This document shows, in pieces, positions 43,600-52,469 of a DNA stretch of 64,000 bases. How positions within the stretch are numbered: position 1 is the first letter of the stretch; every line of letters starts with the position of its first letter. The position numbers and the translations under genes are program-made. The notes under the pieces were generated by a model that was not told the origin of the DNA, made no database searches, and saw only the letters and a list, made by a program, of their open reading frames with translations. Origin of the DNA: Sebaldella sp. S0638 (GTDB lineage: Bacteria; Fusobacteriota; Fusobacteriia; Fusobacteriales; Leptotrichiaceae). The stretch is from NCBI RefSeq assembly GCF_024158605.1, contig NZ_JAMZGM010000009.1, positions 1 to 64,000 of the forward strand, in the 5' to 3' direction.

Positions 43600-44796
43600 T
43601 TATCCTGTTATAAATTTTAGTATATTACCTACAATCACTCCCATATAGTTTCCAAGAATATATCCCCATATACCGGAAAGCATAACTGGTATAATAAGTG
43701 TATTCCATCCCTTGGCTATTGCCATGGCTGCTGCTGTAGTCGGTCCGCCGATTGCAGCATTAGTGGAAAGAAGTATTTCATCCAGCTTGAACTTAAATAA
43801 TTTCCCCACAGACAGCGAAAACAGCAAATTCACTATCACTATAAGCAGACAAAACGGAAATAATATTGCTCCGTGTTTTAATATCTCCATTATTGAGGCT
43901 GGAATCCCCAAAACCACAAAAAACAGATAAATCAAAAAAGTTCCTATTTCGTCTGAACCGTTTATTTTATTGAAAAATTTTGAAAATACCGTAGCAAGAA
44001 TTAGTGTTATTGTAGTCATTATCAGATACATATTTCCAAAAATAGTGTTTATTATTTCTAAAATTGTATTGTCTTTTGGTATGATTGTCTTAAAATATCC
44101 TGCTGCCATATTAGAGATACAGGCTATAAAAAAGGCAACCGCAAGGGATACAGCTATATCTTTCAGTGAAATTTCCTTCCCTTTCCAGTAATCTGCCGCT
44201 CCTGTATTTTCACTGCTGTTTTCTCCGCTTTCCAGCCCGAATTTCTTTATAAGAAACTTTGATGATGCCAGATTCATTACCATGAAGAAATACAGCGCCA
44301 TTACCATATTATCTGCTACAATTGTGGCATTTGTAATATTTTCAGGTGCATTAAAAGCAGCTGTCATTGCTACGAAATTTACTCCGCCCCCGATATAGCT
44401 TCCCGTTATCATTCCTGCTATTTTATAAAGATGAGGTACAGATGCCCCGAATACGAATGTTGCTATAAAGGCACCCAATACTGTTCCTACTGCTGATATA
44501 TTAAACATACCAAACATTCTTCCGCTTTCTTTATAAATCTTTCTTATATCTGCCTTAAACAGCAGAAGCGGTATAGCCACAGGAATCACATAGTCCCATA
44601 CCGTATCATACACAGGACTTGATGTGGGTATTATCTTAAAATTTGCCAGAAACATAGCTCCCAGCAATGCTATAATCGCCCCTGTTATTCTTGCAGCCCA
44701 CTTATACTTTTGTTCAAGTACAATACTTACTGCTGCCCATCCAATTATTATAGTCCACAAAACCCAATAGTTACCCTCTCCAATTAAAGAATTCAT
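43600..44796 (-). CDS. DUF819 family membrane protein
   Basis: 398 residues with about ten to eleven membrane segments. Characteristic DUF819 stretches: PVAIPLLLFKADIRKIYKESG, GMITGSYIGGGVNFVAM, and near the end AAIGGPTTAAAMAIAKGW; the paired glycine-rich re-entrant-like loops suggest a transporter fold. Function is not established for the family. Binding site AAAAGGAGAAGAAAA. Same strand as its neighbours but without overlap. Confidence 0.87.
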   Translation of the reverse strand: MNSLIGEGNYWVLWTIIIGWAAVSIVLEQKYKWAARITGAIIALLGAMFLANFKIIPTSSPVYDTVWDYVIPVAIPLLLFKADIRKIYKESGRMFGMFNISAVGTVLGAFIATFVFGASVPHLYKIAGMITGSYIGGGVNFVAMTAAFNAPENITNATIVADNMVMALYFFMVMNLASSKFLIKKFGLESGENSSENTGAADYWKGKEISLKDIAVSLAVAFFIACISNMAAGYFKTIIPKDNTILEIINTIFGNMYLIMTTITLILATVFSKFFNKINGSDEIGTFLIYLFFVVLGIPASIMEILKHGAILFPFCLLIVIVNLLFSLSVGKLFKFKLDEILLSTNAAIGGPTTAAAMAIAKGWNTLIIPVMLSGIWGYILGNYMGVIVGNILKFITG

Positions 44797-44823
44797 TTTT
44801 CTTCTCCTTTTATTATGTTTTTA

Positions 44824-45075
44824 TTATTTATGATTATGACAGTGACATTCTCCGCCAAAAGCATTCATTATACTTTCTTCGGTTCCGTCATAATATGAGA
44901 CTGCATTATATGTGCAGGCCTCTTTACATTCTTCACACCCGTCAGGACATTCAAATCCATCATTTATAATAATTTGGTTATTTACCAATGCTATGTTATG
45001 TATAGGACATTTTTCTATACAGTGTTCACATCTTGTACAATTTCCCTTTATTATGGGGTACCAATTATCTGCCAT
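44824..45075 (-). CDS. two-cluster 4Fe-4S ferredoxin-like protein
   Basis: 83 residues. First cluster motif Cys13-x2-Cys16-x2-Cys19-x3-Cys23-Pro is classical; the second set Cys43, Cys47, Cys50, Cys54 has C-x3-C-x2-C-x3-C spacing. A Cys/His-rich tail (GGECHCHNHK) may hold an extra metal. Its start overlaps the hemZ end by 11 bases and uses GGGAGGCAATTA inside that gene, so it is translated together with the radical-SAM enzyme and could be its electron donor. Confidence 0.85.
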   Translation of the reverse strand: MADNWYPIIKGNCTRCEHCIEKCPIHNIALVNNQIIINDGFECPDGCEECKEACTYNAVSYYDGTEESIMNAFGGECHCHNHK

Positions 45076-46471
45076 TAATTGCCTCCCTTATTCTTTCTTT
45101 TTTCTTTTCCAGTCTTTCTCCCAGTTCATCAATCCACATTAAAGGATCTTTTGGATTTACGAGCCTTTCTATCATTCTGTTTTTTATATCACCTGTTATC
45201 AGCTTTGTTATGGCTCCTGCACCTATCCCGATAATTGTCTTATTCTCTTCTATAGTTTCTATATTATACACAGACTCTTTATCCTGCAATGAATAACCTA
45301 TGTTTTCACCCCATTCGAAACTGTTTTTCTGTCTATACATATAGTAAGGATAGAGCCCTTTTTTTCTGGTTATTTTATATATATCACTGTAAATCTTTTT
45401 ATAATTCAGATTCTTTACAAGTGAGTAATTTCCCTTATTAAGCTCACTTGTTTTCTTAATTGCGAGATTATGTATTGTGAGATTATCCATATCATATGTT
45501 TCCGCTTTTTGTAAAGTGTAAAGTACATCATCTGTAGTTTCTCCGGGAAGCCCCAGTATCAAATCCATATTTACTGTAAAGCCCATTTCTTTTGCTTTGT
45601 CAAATATGAGATCAAATTTTTCCTGATCATGATATCTGTTTACCTCTTTCAGCGTTTTCATATTAAAGGTCTGAGGATTTATGCTTATTCTGTTTACATT
45701 CCAGTTTTTCAGCACTTCGAGTTTTTCTTCATCTATAGTGTCTATTCTCCCTAGTTCATAAGAAAATTCCTTTAAACTGTCTATATCATAATTTTGATTT
45801 ATTACTCTCAACATTTTTTCCATTTCTTCTTTCGAGAGTATTGACGGCGTACCGCCGCCTATATATATGGTATTTACTTCAAGATTCAGTTCTTTCACCA
45901 GTTTTCCTATCTCTCTGATCTCGTGTAACAGCATGTTATAGTACTCGTCAAATCTTTCCAGATACTTCCCCTCTTTCAAATATGAAGGAAACGAGCAGTA
46001 TGAACATCTGCTGGGGCAATAAGCTATTCCTATATAAATGCCTATTGTTGTCTTTTCCATGTATTTTATCTCACGTTTGGCTATTTCTATAAGAAGTTCC
46101 GCTTTTTCCCTGCTCACCTGATAAAAGTCCGTCAGTATGCTTTCTATATAATGAAGATTAAATCCTGAATCAAAGAATTTATGTACTATTTTAGTAGGAC
46201 GCACTCCTATGAGAGACCCCCATTTATAATCTTTATCATACAGCTTCAATAATGATATCCTAGCCATGACATCCAGCTGGTCATGAAAGTCATCACTGAT
46301 TTTATCATATGAAAATTCTACTGTTTTTTTATTATTTGAAGTAATTACCGTACATTTCCCCTCATCTTCCAGACCCTCTATCTTTACTGTTTCCTCTTCG
46401 GCTTCAGGCACCAGTATCCTTATGAATTCCGTAAGTTTTCCCGGATTCATTTTTATATTTGACTTTACCAT
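45065..46471 (-). CDS. hemZ: HemZ-like radical SAM protein
   Basis: Coproporphyrinogen-III-oxidase-like radical SAM protein of the HemZ group, 468 aa. The [4Fe-4S] motif Cys-x3-Cys-x2-Cys is in YCPSRCSYCSF (about 151-161), followed by NTIYIGGGTPSIL, the RISINPQTFN segment and DLILGLPGET. HemZ has an extra N-terminal domain (here about 1-145, with GVRPTKIVHKFFDSG) absent from HemN. No other haem gene is nearby, so real haem synthesis is not shown; family members include methyltransferases and haem chaperones. Confidence 0.87.
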   Translation of the reverse strand: MVKSNIKMNPGKLTEFIRILVPEAEEETVKIEGLEDEGKCTVITSNNKKTVEFSYDKISDDFHDQLDVMARISLLKLYDKDYKWGSLIGVRPTKIVHKFFDSGFNLHYIESILTDFYQVSREKAELLIEIAKREIKYMEKTTIGIYIGIAYCPSRCSYCSFPSYLKEGKYLERFDEYYNMLLHEIREIGKLVKELNLEVNTIYIGGGTPSILSKEEMEKMLRVINQNYDIDSLKEFSYELGRIDTIDEEKLEVLKNWNVNRISINPQTFNMKTLKEVNRYHDQEKFDLIFDKAKEMGFTVNMDLILGLPGETTDDVLYTLQKAETYDMDNLTIHNLAIKKTSELNKGNYSLVKNLNYKKIYSDIYKITRKKGLYPYYMYRQKNSFEWGENIGYSLQDKESVYNIETIEENKTIIGIGAGAITKLITGDIKNRMIERLVNPKDPLMWIDELGERLEKKKERIREAINGR

Positions 46472-46473
46472 TA

Positions 46474-46974
46474 TTATTCACCTGTTATTCCGTTATATTT
46501 TCTGACCCTTTCAGCTCTTCTCAGCATTTTTTTATATGATCGGAATGTGTATACTTCTACTTCTATATTAAGATTATCATTTTTATCAAAAACTTTTTTA
46601 AAAGCTTCCAGCCTTCCGTTTCCCTCAAAGGCTATATATGTGTTATCTTTTCTCTTTATTACTTTTATCCACGAAATAGACGGAAGATACTTTCCGAGAA
46701 ATTCCCTGTCAATATTCTTCTTCTCCCTTATTTCGGTTTTATTTTCCTCAATTACTGTAATTCTCTCATTAAGCTTAGATACAGCATTTTCCCTGTCTAT
46801 TATATGTATTTTATCTATATCATTCAGAGGTATCAGAAAAAACTCGGAACCTCTTTTGTTTCTCCCTGCATCTATCATAAATTTCGCAAGAAAAATATCT
46901 TTTTTATCCAGTTCTTTTACTTCTTTTCTTTTGGAAAATAAATAATTCCAAAATTTTTTCAGCATTTTAAACAT
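46474..46974 (-). CDS. uncharacterised protein with ParB/sulfiredoxin-like pattern
   Basis: 166 residues, basic at both ends. The middle reads like a ParB-type nuclease/Srx fold: IPLNDIDKIHIID, a long linker, SWIKVIKRKDNTYIAFEGNGRLEAFKKVF (compare G-x-R-R-x-x-A) and a final strand. No helix-turn-helix follows, so it is not a chromosome-partition ParB. It lies 2 bases upstream of hemZ and is probably co-transcribed. The match is from motif inspection only. Confidence 0.55.
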   Translation of the reverse strand: MFKMLKKFWNYLFSKRKEVKELDKKDIFLAKFMIDAGRNKRGSEFFLIPLNDIDKIHIIDRENAVSKLNERITVIEENKTEIREKKNIDREFLGKYLPSISWIKVIKRKDNTYIAFEGNGRLEAFKKVFDKNDNLNIEVEVYTFRSYKKMLRRAERVRKYNGITGE

Positions 46975-47012
46975 TTACCCGCCCTCATTCTGCTATCGTT
47001 TGATTTTCCAGC

Positions 47013-47825
47013 TTACTTAGTTACAAACATAAAGATAAGCATTACTATCCCTAATATTATTCTATAATATCCAAAAACCTTAAAATCATGCTTTTTTATA
47101 TAATCAAGGAAAACCTTTATTACTATATAAGATATAATAAATGACATAACAAATCCAATAGCTATAAGGAACACTTCATATCCTGAAAGATTAAACCCTG
47201 ATTTCATGATCTTATACGCACTTGCTCCAAACATAGTAGGAATAGCAAGAAAAAATGAAAATTCTGTTGCCAGCACTCTCTCAAGCCCCAGTAAAACTCC
47301 TCCTATTATTGTAGCTGCTGATCTCGAAGTTCCCGGCACCATGGCAAGACACTGAAAAAATCCGATTCCTATTGCTGTTTTAAAGCTAAGCTCCTGGATA
47401 GTTCTTGTTTTTACCTTTACTTTCTTGCTGCTCTCTATAATTATAAGAATAACCCCGTAGATAATAAGCACCAAAGATACTGTAAAAGGATTAAAAAATT
47501 TCTCCTCAAGAATATCGTCGAATAATTGTCCCAAAACGACAGCAGGTAATACCGCTACTATAATTTTCATCCACATATTCCATATATTTTTATTTTTTTC
47601 CTTATCCTTTGAAAACGGCCAAAGCTTCGGAAAATAATACACAAGCACTGATAATATCGCTCCAAGCTGTATTATTATCAGAAACGAGTCAGTAAACTCC
47701 TTATTTGAAGATAATTTTATAAAATGGTCTACCAGTATCATATGTCCCGTACTGCTTACAGGAATAAACTCAGTAAGACCTTCCACAAGACTCAGAATGA
47801 ACACTTTTATTATGTCTAAAATCAT
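47013..47825 (-). CDS. uppP: undecaprenyl-diphosphatase UppP (BacA)
   Basis: Recycles the lipid carrier of cell-wall synthesis by dephosphorylating undecaprenyl diphosphate; bacitracin resistance determinant. 270 residues, about eight membrane segments, with both active-site motifs: VEGLTEFIPVSSTGHM (about 15-30) and AMVPGTSRSAATI (about 160-172). Length is normal. Promoter with extended -10 at 47856-47864. Confidence 0.96.
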   Translation of the reverse strand: MILDIIKVFILSLVEGLTEFIPVSSTGHMILVDHFIKLSSNKEFTDSFLIIIQLGAILSVLVYYFPKLWPFSKDKEKNKNIWNMWMKIIVAVLPAVVLGQLFDDILEEKFFNPFTVSLVLIIYGVILIIIESSKKVKVKTRTIQELSFKTAIGIGFFQCLAMVPGTSRSAATIIGGVLLGLERVLATEFSFFLAIPTMFGASAYKIMKSGFNLSGYEVFLIAIGFVMSFIISYIVIKVFLDYIKKHDFKVFGYYRIILGIVMLIFMFVTK

Positions 47826-47855
47826 TGTATTTCCTCTTTCTTTTTTTATTTTATG

Positions 47856-47864
47856 ATTATACCA
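47856..47864 (-). promoter_or_regulatory. extended -10 promoter of uppP
   Basis: On the minus strand TGGTATAAT, 31 bases before the start codon; the -35 region (TGTTTT) is weak, which fits an extended -10 promoter. Confidence 0.6.
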
Positions 47865-47968
47865 TGTTTTATACTATAAAAACAGAATTTTAATTTAATT
47901 TTGTATCCTTGTGTTGAATACAAAATAAACAGATGATTTCTATTTAATTTTTTAGCGGATAAGAAAAA

Positions 47969-47989
47969 AACAGTGCCTTATACACTGTT
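47969..47989 (-). terminator. terminator of the ankyrin-SUKH gene
   Basis: AACAGTG-CCTTATA-CACTGTT hairpin with TTTTTTTC following on the minus strand, 25 bases after the stop. Confidence 0.85.
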
Positions 47990-48013
47990 ATTCTCTGATA
48001 TTCCAAAGCTGTT

Positions 48014-49534
48014 TCAACGTATTTTTTCCATTGATTCCAGCGATCTCCAGTAAGTATCCTCCAGCAGATTCTGCCTGCACAATTCTATATTTATTAAACG
48101 CTGAAAGAATTTCGACATTAATTCATCAAAGTCATCGTACCGGAGCAGTGACATCTCAGATTCTAATATTTCAGAATCAAAATATAAACCATCCTGCTGA
48201 AAAGGGCTTATACCATACTTTCCATTCTTGCCGAAGAAAAATTTGTAATGGGAGTCTTCATTTTCATAAAAAGTCGCAAATACTTTATAATTATTATTTA
48301 CAAATTCTTCTGTTTCCGGACTTATTTCTGACTCTTCCACAAAATCAAAATCATCATCTCCAAACCACCCCTGGATACTTTCAAAAAAACCGGTAATTTC
48401 ATCAGTATTAGAAAACTTCAGTCCGCTGCACCATATCAAAAGCTCATCGAAAAGCCCGTTGGCAGTATTCATATAAAACATCTTCAATGCCTCCGGCAAT
48501 TTCATTCCTAATTTGGCTTCAGCCGCAGTTATTTCTTCGCCTGTTGCCGGCTCCTTCAGTTCATATCCTTTATCTGTACCGATAATCTTTCTATAACGGT
48601 TAAAAGCATCAAGAAAACTCTCATCTTCCTGCCGTACTGCTGCTTCATTCTGCGGTAAAGTATATTTACCGCTTACATTCACATTATAATTAATAATATC
48701 CTCATAAATACTCTGATCCTGTAAAGGGATATTATTATCAACTATAGTCTGTAAAACTTCTTTATAATAAGGAATCCAGCCTTCATGACGTTCTGCGTAA
48801 ACCTTATACACATGCACACGTAATTCCTCATATTCCACTGCAAATAATTCTTTTTCATCTTCCATATCAGCAATGCTGAAAAGAAAATTCAGATGATCCA
48901 TTGCTGATTCCAGATCACCGCGATAATATTCAGTTTCTGCCAGCTGATAATATGCTTTACGCAGAGCATAGCGGTTTACAGCGTTAAGCGGCTGAATCCT
49001 TTCGACAAATTCCAAAGCGGCATTATAATACGCTGCTTTGATCTCAAGAATATCATTTTTACGTTCTTCCTGCCATTTTTCAATTCTTCCGTTCAGCATT
49101 CCAGAATCAGTTTTTGCATTAAGTGCTGTCATTAACATCAGCAGATGTTCCTTTTCTTCCATCTGCTGTGCAGCTCCGTTATTCCGTGAATAGGCTAATA
49201 AAGTAAAGGGAGTCCTCTTCCCCTGTTTCATTCCTTCATTTATATCAAAGGCAAAAGCATAATCAGCTAAAATCAGCTCTACTATCCTCAGCGAACCCCA
49301 TGCACAAGCTGTACTCAAAACTGAACTGCCGCTGCTGTCCGTTTCATCAATCTTCGATTTTCCCTTTGAAAGCAGCAGCTCAAATGCTTCAGGATTTTCT
49401 TCCCGTGCTGCACAGTGTAAAAAAGTATCTCCTTTACTGTCACGTGCTGTATAATCCAAAGTATCGTCCAGTACCTCAGCTAACTGTTCATTATCATATT
49501 CAATAATCATCTTAAAAATTTGTTCAGTATCCAT
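48014..49534 (-). CDS. ankyrin-repeat and SMI1/KNR4 (SUKH) domain protein
   Basis: 506 residues, cytoplasmic. The N-terminal part (about 1-110) holds ankyrin repeats (DYTARDSKGDTFLHCAAREENPEAFELLLSKG and SGSSVLSTACAWGSLRIVELIL); a helical TPR-like centre follows; the C-terminal part (about 330-470) is a SUKH domain (EEITAAEAKLGMKLPEALKMFYMNTANGL). SUKH proteins are commonly immunity proteins against contact-dependent toxins. The frame extends 43 codons further upstream, but that stretch contains an extended -10 (49575-49583), so I place the start at the ATG at 49534 with GGCGGG before it. Confidence 0.8.
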   Translation of the reverse strand: MDTEQIFKMIIEYDNEQLAEVLDDTLDYTARDSKGDTFLHCAAREENPEAFELLLSKGKSKIDETDSSGSSVLSTACAWGSLRIVELILADYAFAFDINEGMKQGKRTPFTLLAYSRNNGAAQQMEEKEHLLMLMTALNAKTDSGMLNGRIEKWQEERKNDILEIKAAYYNAALEFVERIQPLNAVNRYALRKAYYQLAETEYYRGDLESAMDHLNFLFSIADMEDEKELFAVEYEELRVHVYKVYAERHEGWIPYYKEVLQTIVDNNIPLQDQSIYEDIINYNVNVSGKYTLPQNEAAVRQEDESFLDAFNRYRKIIGTDKGYELKEPATGEEITAAEAKLGMKLPEALKMFYMNTANGLFDELLIWCSGLKFSNTDEITGFFESIQGWFGDDDFDFVEESEISPETEEFVNNNYKVFATFYENEDSHYKFFFGKNGKYGISPFQQDGLYFDSEILESEMSLLRYDDFDELMSKFFQRLINIELCRQNLLEDTYWRSLESMEKIR

Positions 49535-49574
49535 CAATAAATCCCGCCTATTCATATTTTCTTTATTACTCATT

Positions 49575-49583
49575 ATTATATCA
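49575..49583 (-). promoter_or_regulatory. extended -10 promoter of the ankyrin-SUKH gene
   Basis: On the minus strand TGATATAAT, about 41 bases before the chosen start. Its place inside the longer open frame is what argues against an earlier start codon. Confidence 0.6.
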
Positions 49584-49706
49584 GATATAAAGAAATAAAA
49601 AAAACAGAGTCTGAAATTTATCTTACAAATTTTCGTCTCTGTTTTTACAATCTCTTTATTCATGATGTTTCCATATTTTCATTGTGTTTCCTGAGTTTTT
49701 CCATTT

Positions 49707-50471
49707 TCAAAATAAATCCAGTTCCAACCCCAGATCTTTTCTTCTTTTCAGGAGCTTTGGAATTATATTTTCGAGATCATCCATTGCATCCTCAAAAGTA
49801 TCATAATCACCATATTTAGAGTCATCCATAAATATAATATCTTTCTCTATCTCTTTTATCTGATCCTTTGATAGCTTTACCTTTTCATCATCATCTTCAT
49901 CTGGCGAAGGAATATCGGAGTCAAAGTATTCCCCGCTGTATGAAATAAAATCATAATCTTCTTCAAGCAGCCCCATAGATGCAAGACTTTCAAACTGGGC
50001 ACCTTCGCCGTAAGTCTCTCTGCTCAGTTCTTCAAGAATATCTGCTGACAATTCTCCCAGCATTTCGGAATCAAAAAAAGATTCTTCATCTTCCCCGTCA
50101 AAAAGTTCCATATTAATATATTTATCCAGATCGGGCAGTCCCATAAAAGGTATATGCTCGAGTTCCGACAGCGAATCAGGGTCTTTCAGAGCAGAAAGCA
50201 GCACCTCTTTTCCCTGAGCTATCAACCATAAATTAAAATAAAGAGAAGTGTCATCACTGACGTATCCGTTTATTGCTTTGCAGGCCATATCCAGCCACAC
50301 GCATTCATTGATACTTTCCAGATATTTTCCGGTATAAAGATAAAATTCTATTCTTTCTTTTTGATTTAGTTTTGATACAGTCTCATGCCCCAGTACATGA
50401 AAGAAATTTAAGTCATTTTCACTTTTTTCCCTGAAAAGATCCATTAATTTCCAGTATGTTTCTTTTGTCAT
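49707..50471 (-). CDS. DUF4240 domain protein
   Basis: 254 residues, very acidic (DEDDDEKVK, FDGEDEESFF). The N-terminal 120 residues follow DUF4240: TKETYWKLMDLFREKSEND, a hydrophobic ESINECVWLDMACKAINGYVSDD and FNLWLIAQGKEVLLSALKDPDSL. DUF4240 proteins often sit among polymorphic-toxin immunity genes; the function is not established. ATG at 50471 has GGAGG six bases upstream; a GTG one codon before would be too close. Separated from the ankyrin-SUKH gene by 170 bases. Confidence 0.78.
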   Translation of the reverse strand: MTKETYWKLMDLFREKSENDLNFFHVLGHETVSKLNQKERIEFYLYTGKYLESINECVWLDMACKAINGYVSDDTSLYFNLWLIAQGKEVLLSALKDPDSLSELEHIPFMGLPDLDKYINMELFDGEDEESFFDSEMLGELSADILEELSRETYGEGAQFESLASMGLLEEDYDFISYSGEYFDSDIPSPDEDDDEKVKLSKDQIKEIEKDIIFMDDSKYGDYDTFEDAMDDLENIIPKLLKRRKDLGLELDLF

Positions 50472-50528
50472 CACTGTCCTCCTTTTTCTTTAAAATTATT
50501 TTGCTAACTGTTTCTTTGTTCTTAATTA

Positions 50529-50534
50529 ATTATA
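50529..50534 (-). promoter_or_regulatory. probable -10 of the DUF4240 gene
   Basis: TATAAT on the minus strand, 57 bases before the start codon; TTTACT 16 bases further up is a fair -35. Confidence 0.4.
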
Positions 50535-50687
50535 ACGTGATTTTCAATTTAGTAAAGACTATCAGACAGACTAATAAAAATTTTATGTTGAAGGCATCAA
50601 CAACCTTTAACACACCGAAACTCTTGGCGCCCCAGTAATTGAACTTCTGAAATATTCAAAAATACTGACCAAAAACAATAATTGTCA

Positions 50688-50717
50688 TTGACAACCATAT
50701 ATAAATATATGTATAAT
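50688..50717 (+). promoter_or_regulatory. promoter of the MORN-repeat gene
   Basis: TTGACA, 18 bases, TATAAT: both hexamers perfect. The spacer itself is AT-rich and nearly palindromic (ATATATAAATATAT). Confidence 0.82.
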
Positions 50718-50752
50718 TAATAATATCTAAGAATAGTAAAGGGCGGTAAATG

Positions 50753-51328
50753 ATGAAATTATTGGTATATTTTATTATTTCTATTTCTTTGGCAGCTTCA
50801 ACAGAAATAGATTTTTTCAGTATTAAGATTGAAAAGGGCAGTAACAGACAGAGAATCTACATGTCAGATGGAAAAATGCTGGATAAAGAAATCAGCATAG
50901 TAAATTTTCCCGAAGAATTAAGTGTAGCTTCAAAAGAGGGATATAATCTTTCCAGCTTATGCGACACAGAAAATATAAACATGACCAAAATATCAAAAAT
51001 CGATGTGGAGTTCAAAGATGGTATTTCCACACAAAATGTAAAATGTTATAACAGAAAGAATCTTTTGTTTTATGAAAGTGAAATATTAGAGGATAACTCA
51101 CTTAAAGCATCAAAATATGATATAAACGGAATTTTGGATCAAAAAAAGCTGTACAATGAGAATATTATTGAATTTACTTCATATTATGATAACGGACAGA
51201 TATTAAAAGAAGGTAATTTCAAAAATCATAAAAAAGAGGGAACATGGAAAGAATATTATAAAGACGGCAAGCTAAAAAGTGTAACAGAGTTTAAAAAAGA
51301 CAGAATAATAAATATTGTAAAATATTAA
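50753..51328 (+). CDS. exported MORN-repeat (YwqK-like) protein
   Basis: 191 residues: signal peptide (about 1-16, ending LAAS), a middle region without known family, and C-terminal MORN_2 repeats (YYDNGQILKEGNFKNHKKEGTWKEYYKDGKLKSVTEFK, about 145-182). Such proteins are often annotated as YwqK-family antitoxins, but here the export signal speaks against a cytoplasmic antitoxin. Two adjacent ATG codons exist; the second is six bases from GGGCGG. Perfect promoter upstream; the next gene starts after 20 bases, so it is a two-gene unit. Confidence 0.72.
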   Translation: MKLLVYFIISISLAASTEIDFFSIKIEKGSNRQRIYMSDGKMLDKEISIVNFPEELSVASKEGYNLSSLCDTENINMTKISKIDVEFKDGISTQNVKCYNRKNLLFYESEILEDNSLKASKYDINGILDQKKLYNENIIEFTSYYDNGQILKEGNFKNHKKEGTWKEYYKDGKLKSVTEFKKDRIINIVKY

Positions 51329-51348
51329 ATGAAAGGGTGAAAAGAACC

Positions 51349-51975
51349 ATGAAGAAAATTTTGGTATTATTGGTATTATTAGGAGGGTTAACGTACAGTT
51401 CTACTATCTACATTGATATTGCAGGACCTAAATATCTTACGGTGAACTCAGATCAGGGGTTTAATTTAAACGGAATCCCGCTGCATATGTTTACCAAAAA
51501 GGGAAGAGATACTGAAGCAAGAATGTATAAATTAACTGGTTATAAAGTATCAGGAAAAGTATATGCTGCAGAAAAACTATACAGCTATTTTCTGGAAAAG
51601 ATTACAAAAGATGAGACTTTTGAAGAAGAACTGAATAAATTATCAGAATTACCCACAAATGAAAAAGAAAATATACTAAATTCCCTGAGCAAAAGTTTTA
51701 CTTCAAAATGGAGCGACAATGGGGTAAAGATCATTGTCAGTAATTCTACAAATAAAAAACAATTTAATAGCAAAACCAGAAAAAATGCTATATTCTATGA
51801 TGATGTAGAACATAAATTATATTTCAACGAAGATCTGTTTGATTTCACAGATAAAGAAAAAGTTACAGGATCTGTGGGTTATGCAAATTATGATCATTTT
51901 CTTTTCTATAATAATGAAAAATGGAATGAATGGGATTTTTCAGATGTAAATGATTTCTTTGGTGTAACTAAGTAA
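51349..51975 (+). CDS. secreted protein of unknown function
   Basis: 208 residues with a clear signal peptide (KKILVLLVLLGGLTYSS, about 2-20). The mature part is about 190 residues, rich in Lys, Asp and Phe, with no motif that I recognise; GLTYSSTIYIDIAGPKYLTV begins it and YANYDHFLFYNNEKWNEWDF is near its end. A GTG four codons upstream overlaps the AAAGGGTG binding site, so ATG at 51349 is preferred. Pairs with the exported MORN protein; both probably act in the periplasm. Confidence 0.72.
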   Translation: MKKILVLLVLLGGLTYSSTIYIDIAGPKYLTVNSDQGFNLNGIPLHMFTKKGRDTEARMYKLTGYKVSGKVYAAEKLYSYFLEKITKDETFEEELNKLSELPTNEKENILNSLSKSFTSKWSDNGVKIIVSNSTNKKQFNSKTRKNAIFYDDVEHKLYFNEDLFDFTDKEKVTGSVGYANYDHFLFYNNEKWNEWDFSDVNDFFGVTK

Positions 51976-52027
51976 AATAATTTTTTAAAATTATATATAA
52001 CAAACTCCAAATAGATTAACACACAGA

Positions 52028-52053
52028 GAGCTGTATTGGATTAGATACAGCTC
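52028..52053 (+). terminator. terminator of the MORN/secreted-protein unit
   Basis: GAGCTGTAT / ATACAGCTC perfect 9-bp stem, then CCTTATATTTTTC. Confidence 0.72.
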
Positions 52054-52102
52054 CCTTATATTTTTCTCCCATAAAGAACAAAAATTATTATTTTATTTCC
52101 TG

Positions 52103-52468
52103 CTAATAAATCTCGAATATCAAGGTTGATATATCAGACTGCGATATTAATTTTTCAAAATATCCTTTTATCACTTTTACTGCATATAGAATGTCTTCAA
52201 GGTCATATTCCCATTCATCAGATAATTCATCTGCCGCGAACTTCTCATCATTTAATACCTCCAAAGCCTGCTGTGCCTGTTCCGGTAAAATTTCCAAAGC
52301 ATAAGAACCGGTATTTCCCTGAAAATTCTGTAAAAAATCAAAAATAATATCACATTCATCCACATAATCCAGAACAGCCATATATACATTCCCGGAAATA
52401 TAAACTTCATCATATATTTCTCTTATTTTTTCATTTTTCTTTTCAAAAATTCTAAATAATGCTGACAT
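52103..52468 (-). CDS. uncharacterised acidic protein
   Basis: 121 residues, cytoplasmic, acidic, predicted mainly helical; no family recognised. It starts one base after the S1 gene stops, so it is translated from the S1 transcript. Conserved-looking stretches are YMAVLDYVDECDIIFDFLQNF and EWEYDLEDILYAVKVIKGYFEKL, a pattern seen in small immunity-like proteins. Whether it belongs to translation or to the neighbouring accessory patch is open. Confidence 0.65.
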   Translation of the reverse strand: MSALFRIFEKKNEKIREIYDEVYISGNVYMAVLDYVDECDIIFDFLQNFQGNTGSYALEILPEQAQQALEVLNDEKFAADELSDEWEYDLEDILYAVKVIKGYFEKLISQSDISTLIFEIY

Positions 52469-52469
52469 T

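Noticed and set aside
48014-49663. Longer form of the ankyrin-SUKH protein from 49663
   Set aside because: The extra 43 codons include the promoter -10 and encode a hydrophobic stretch without a usable binding site.
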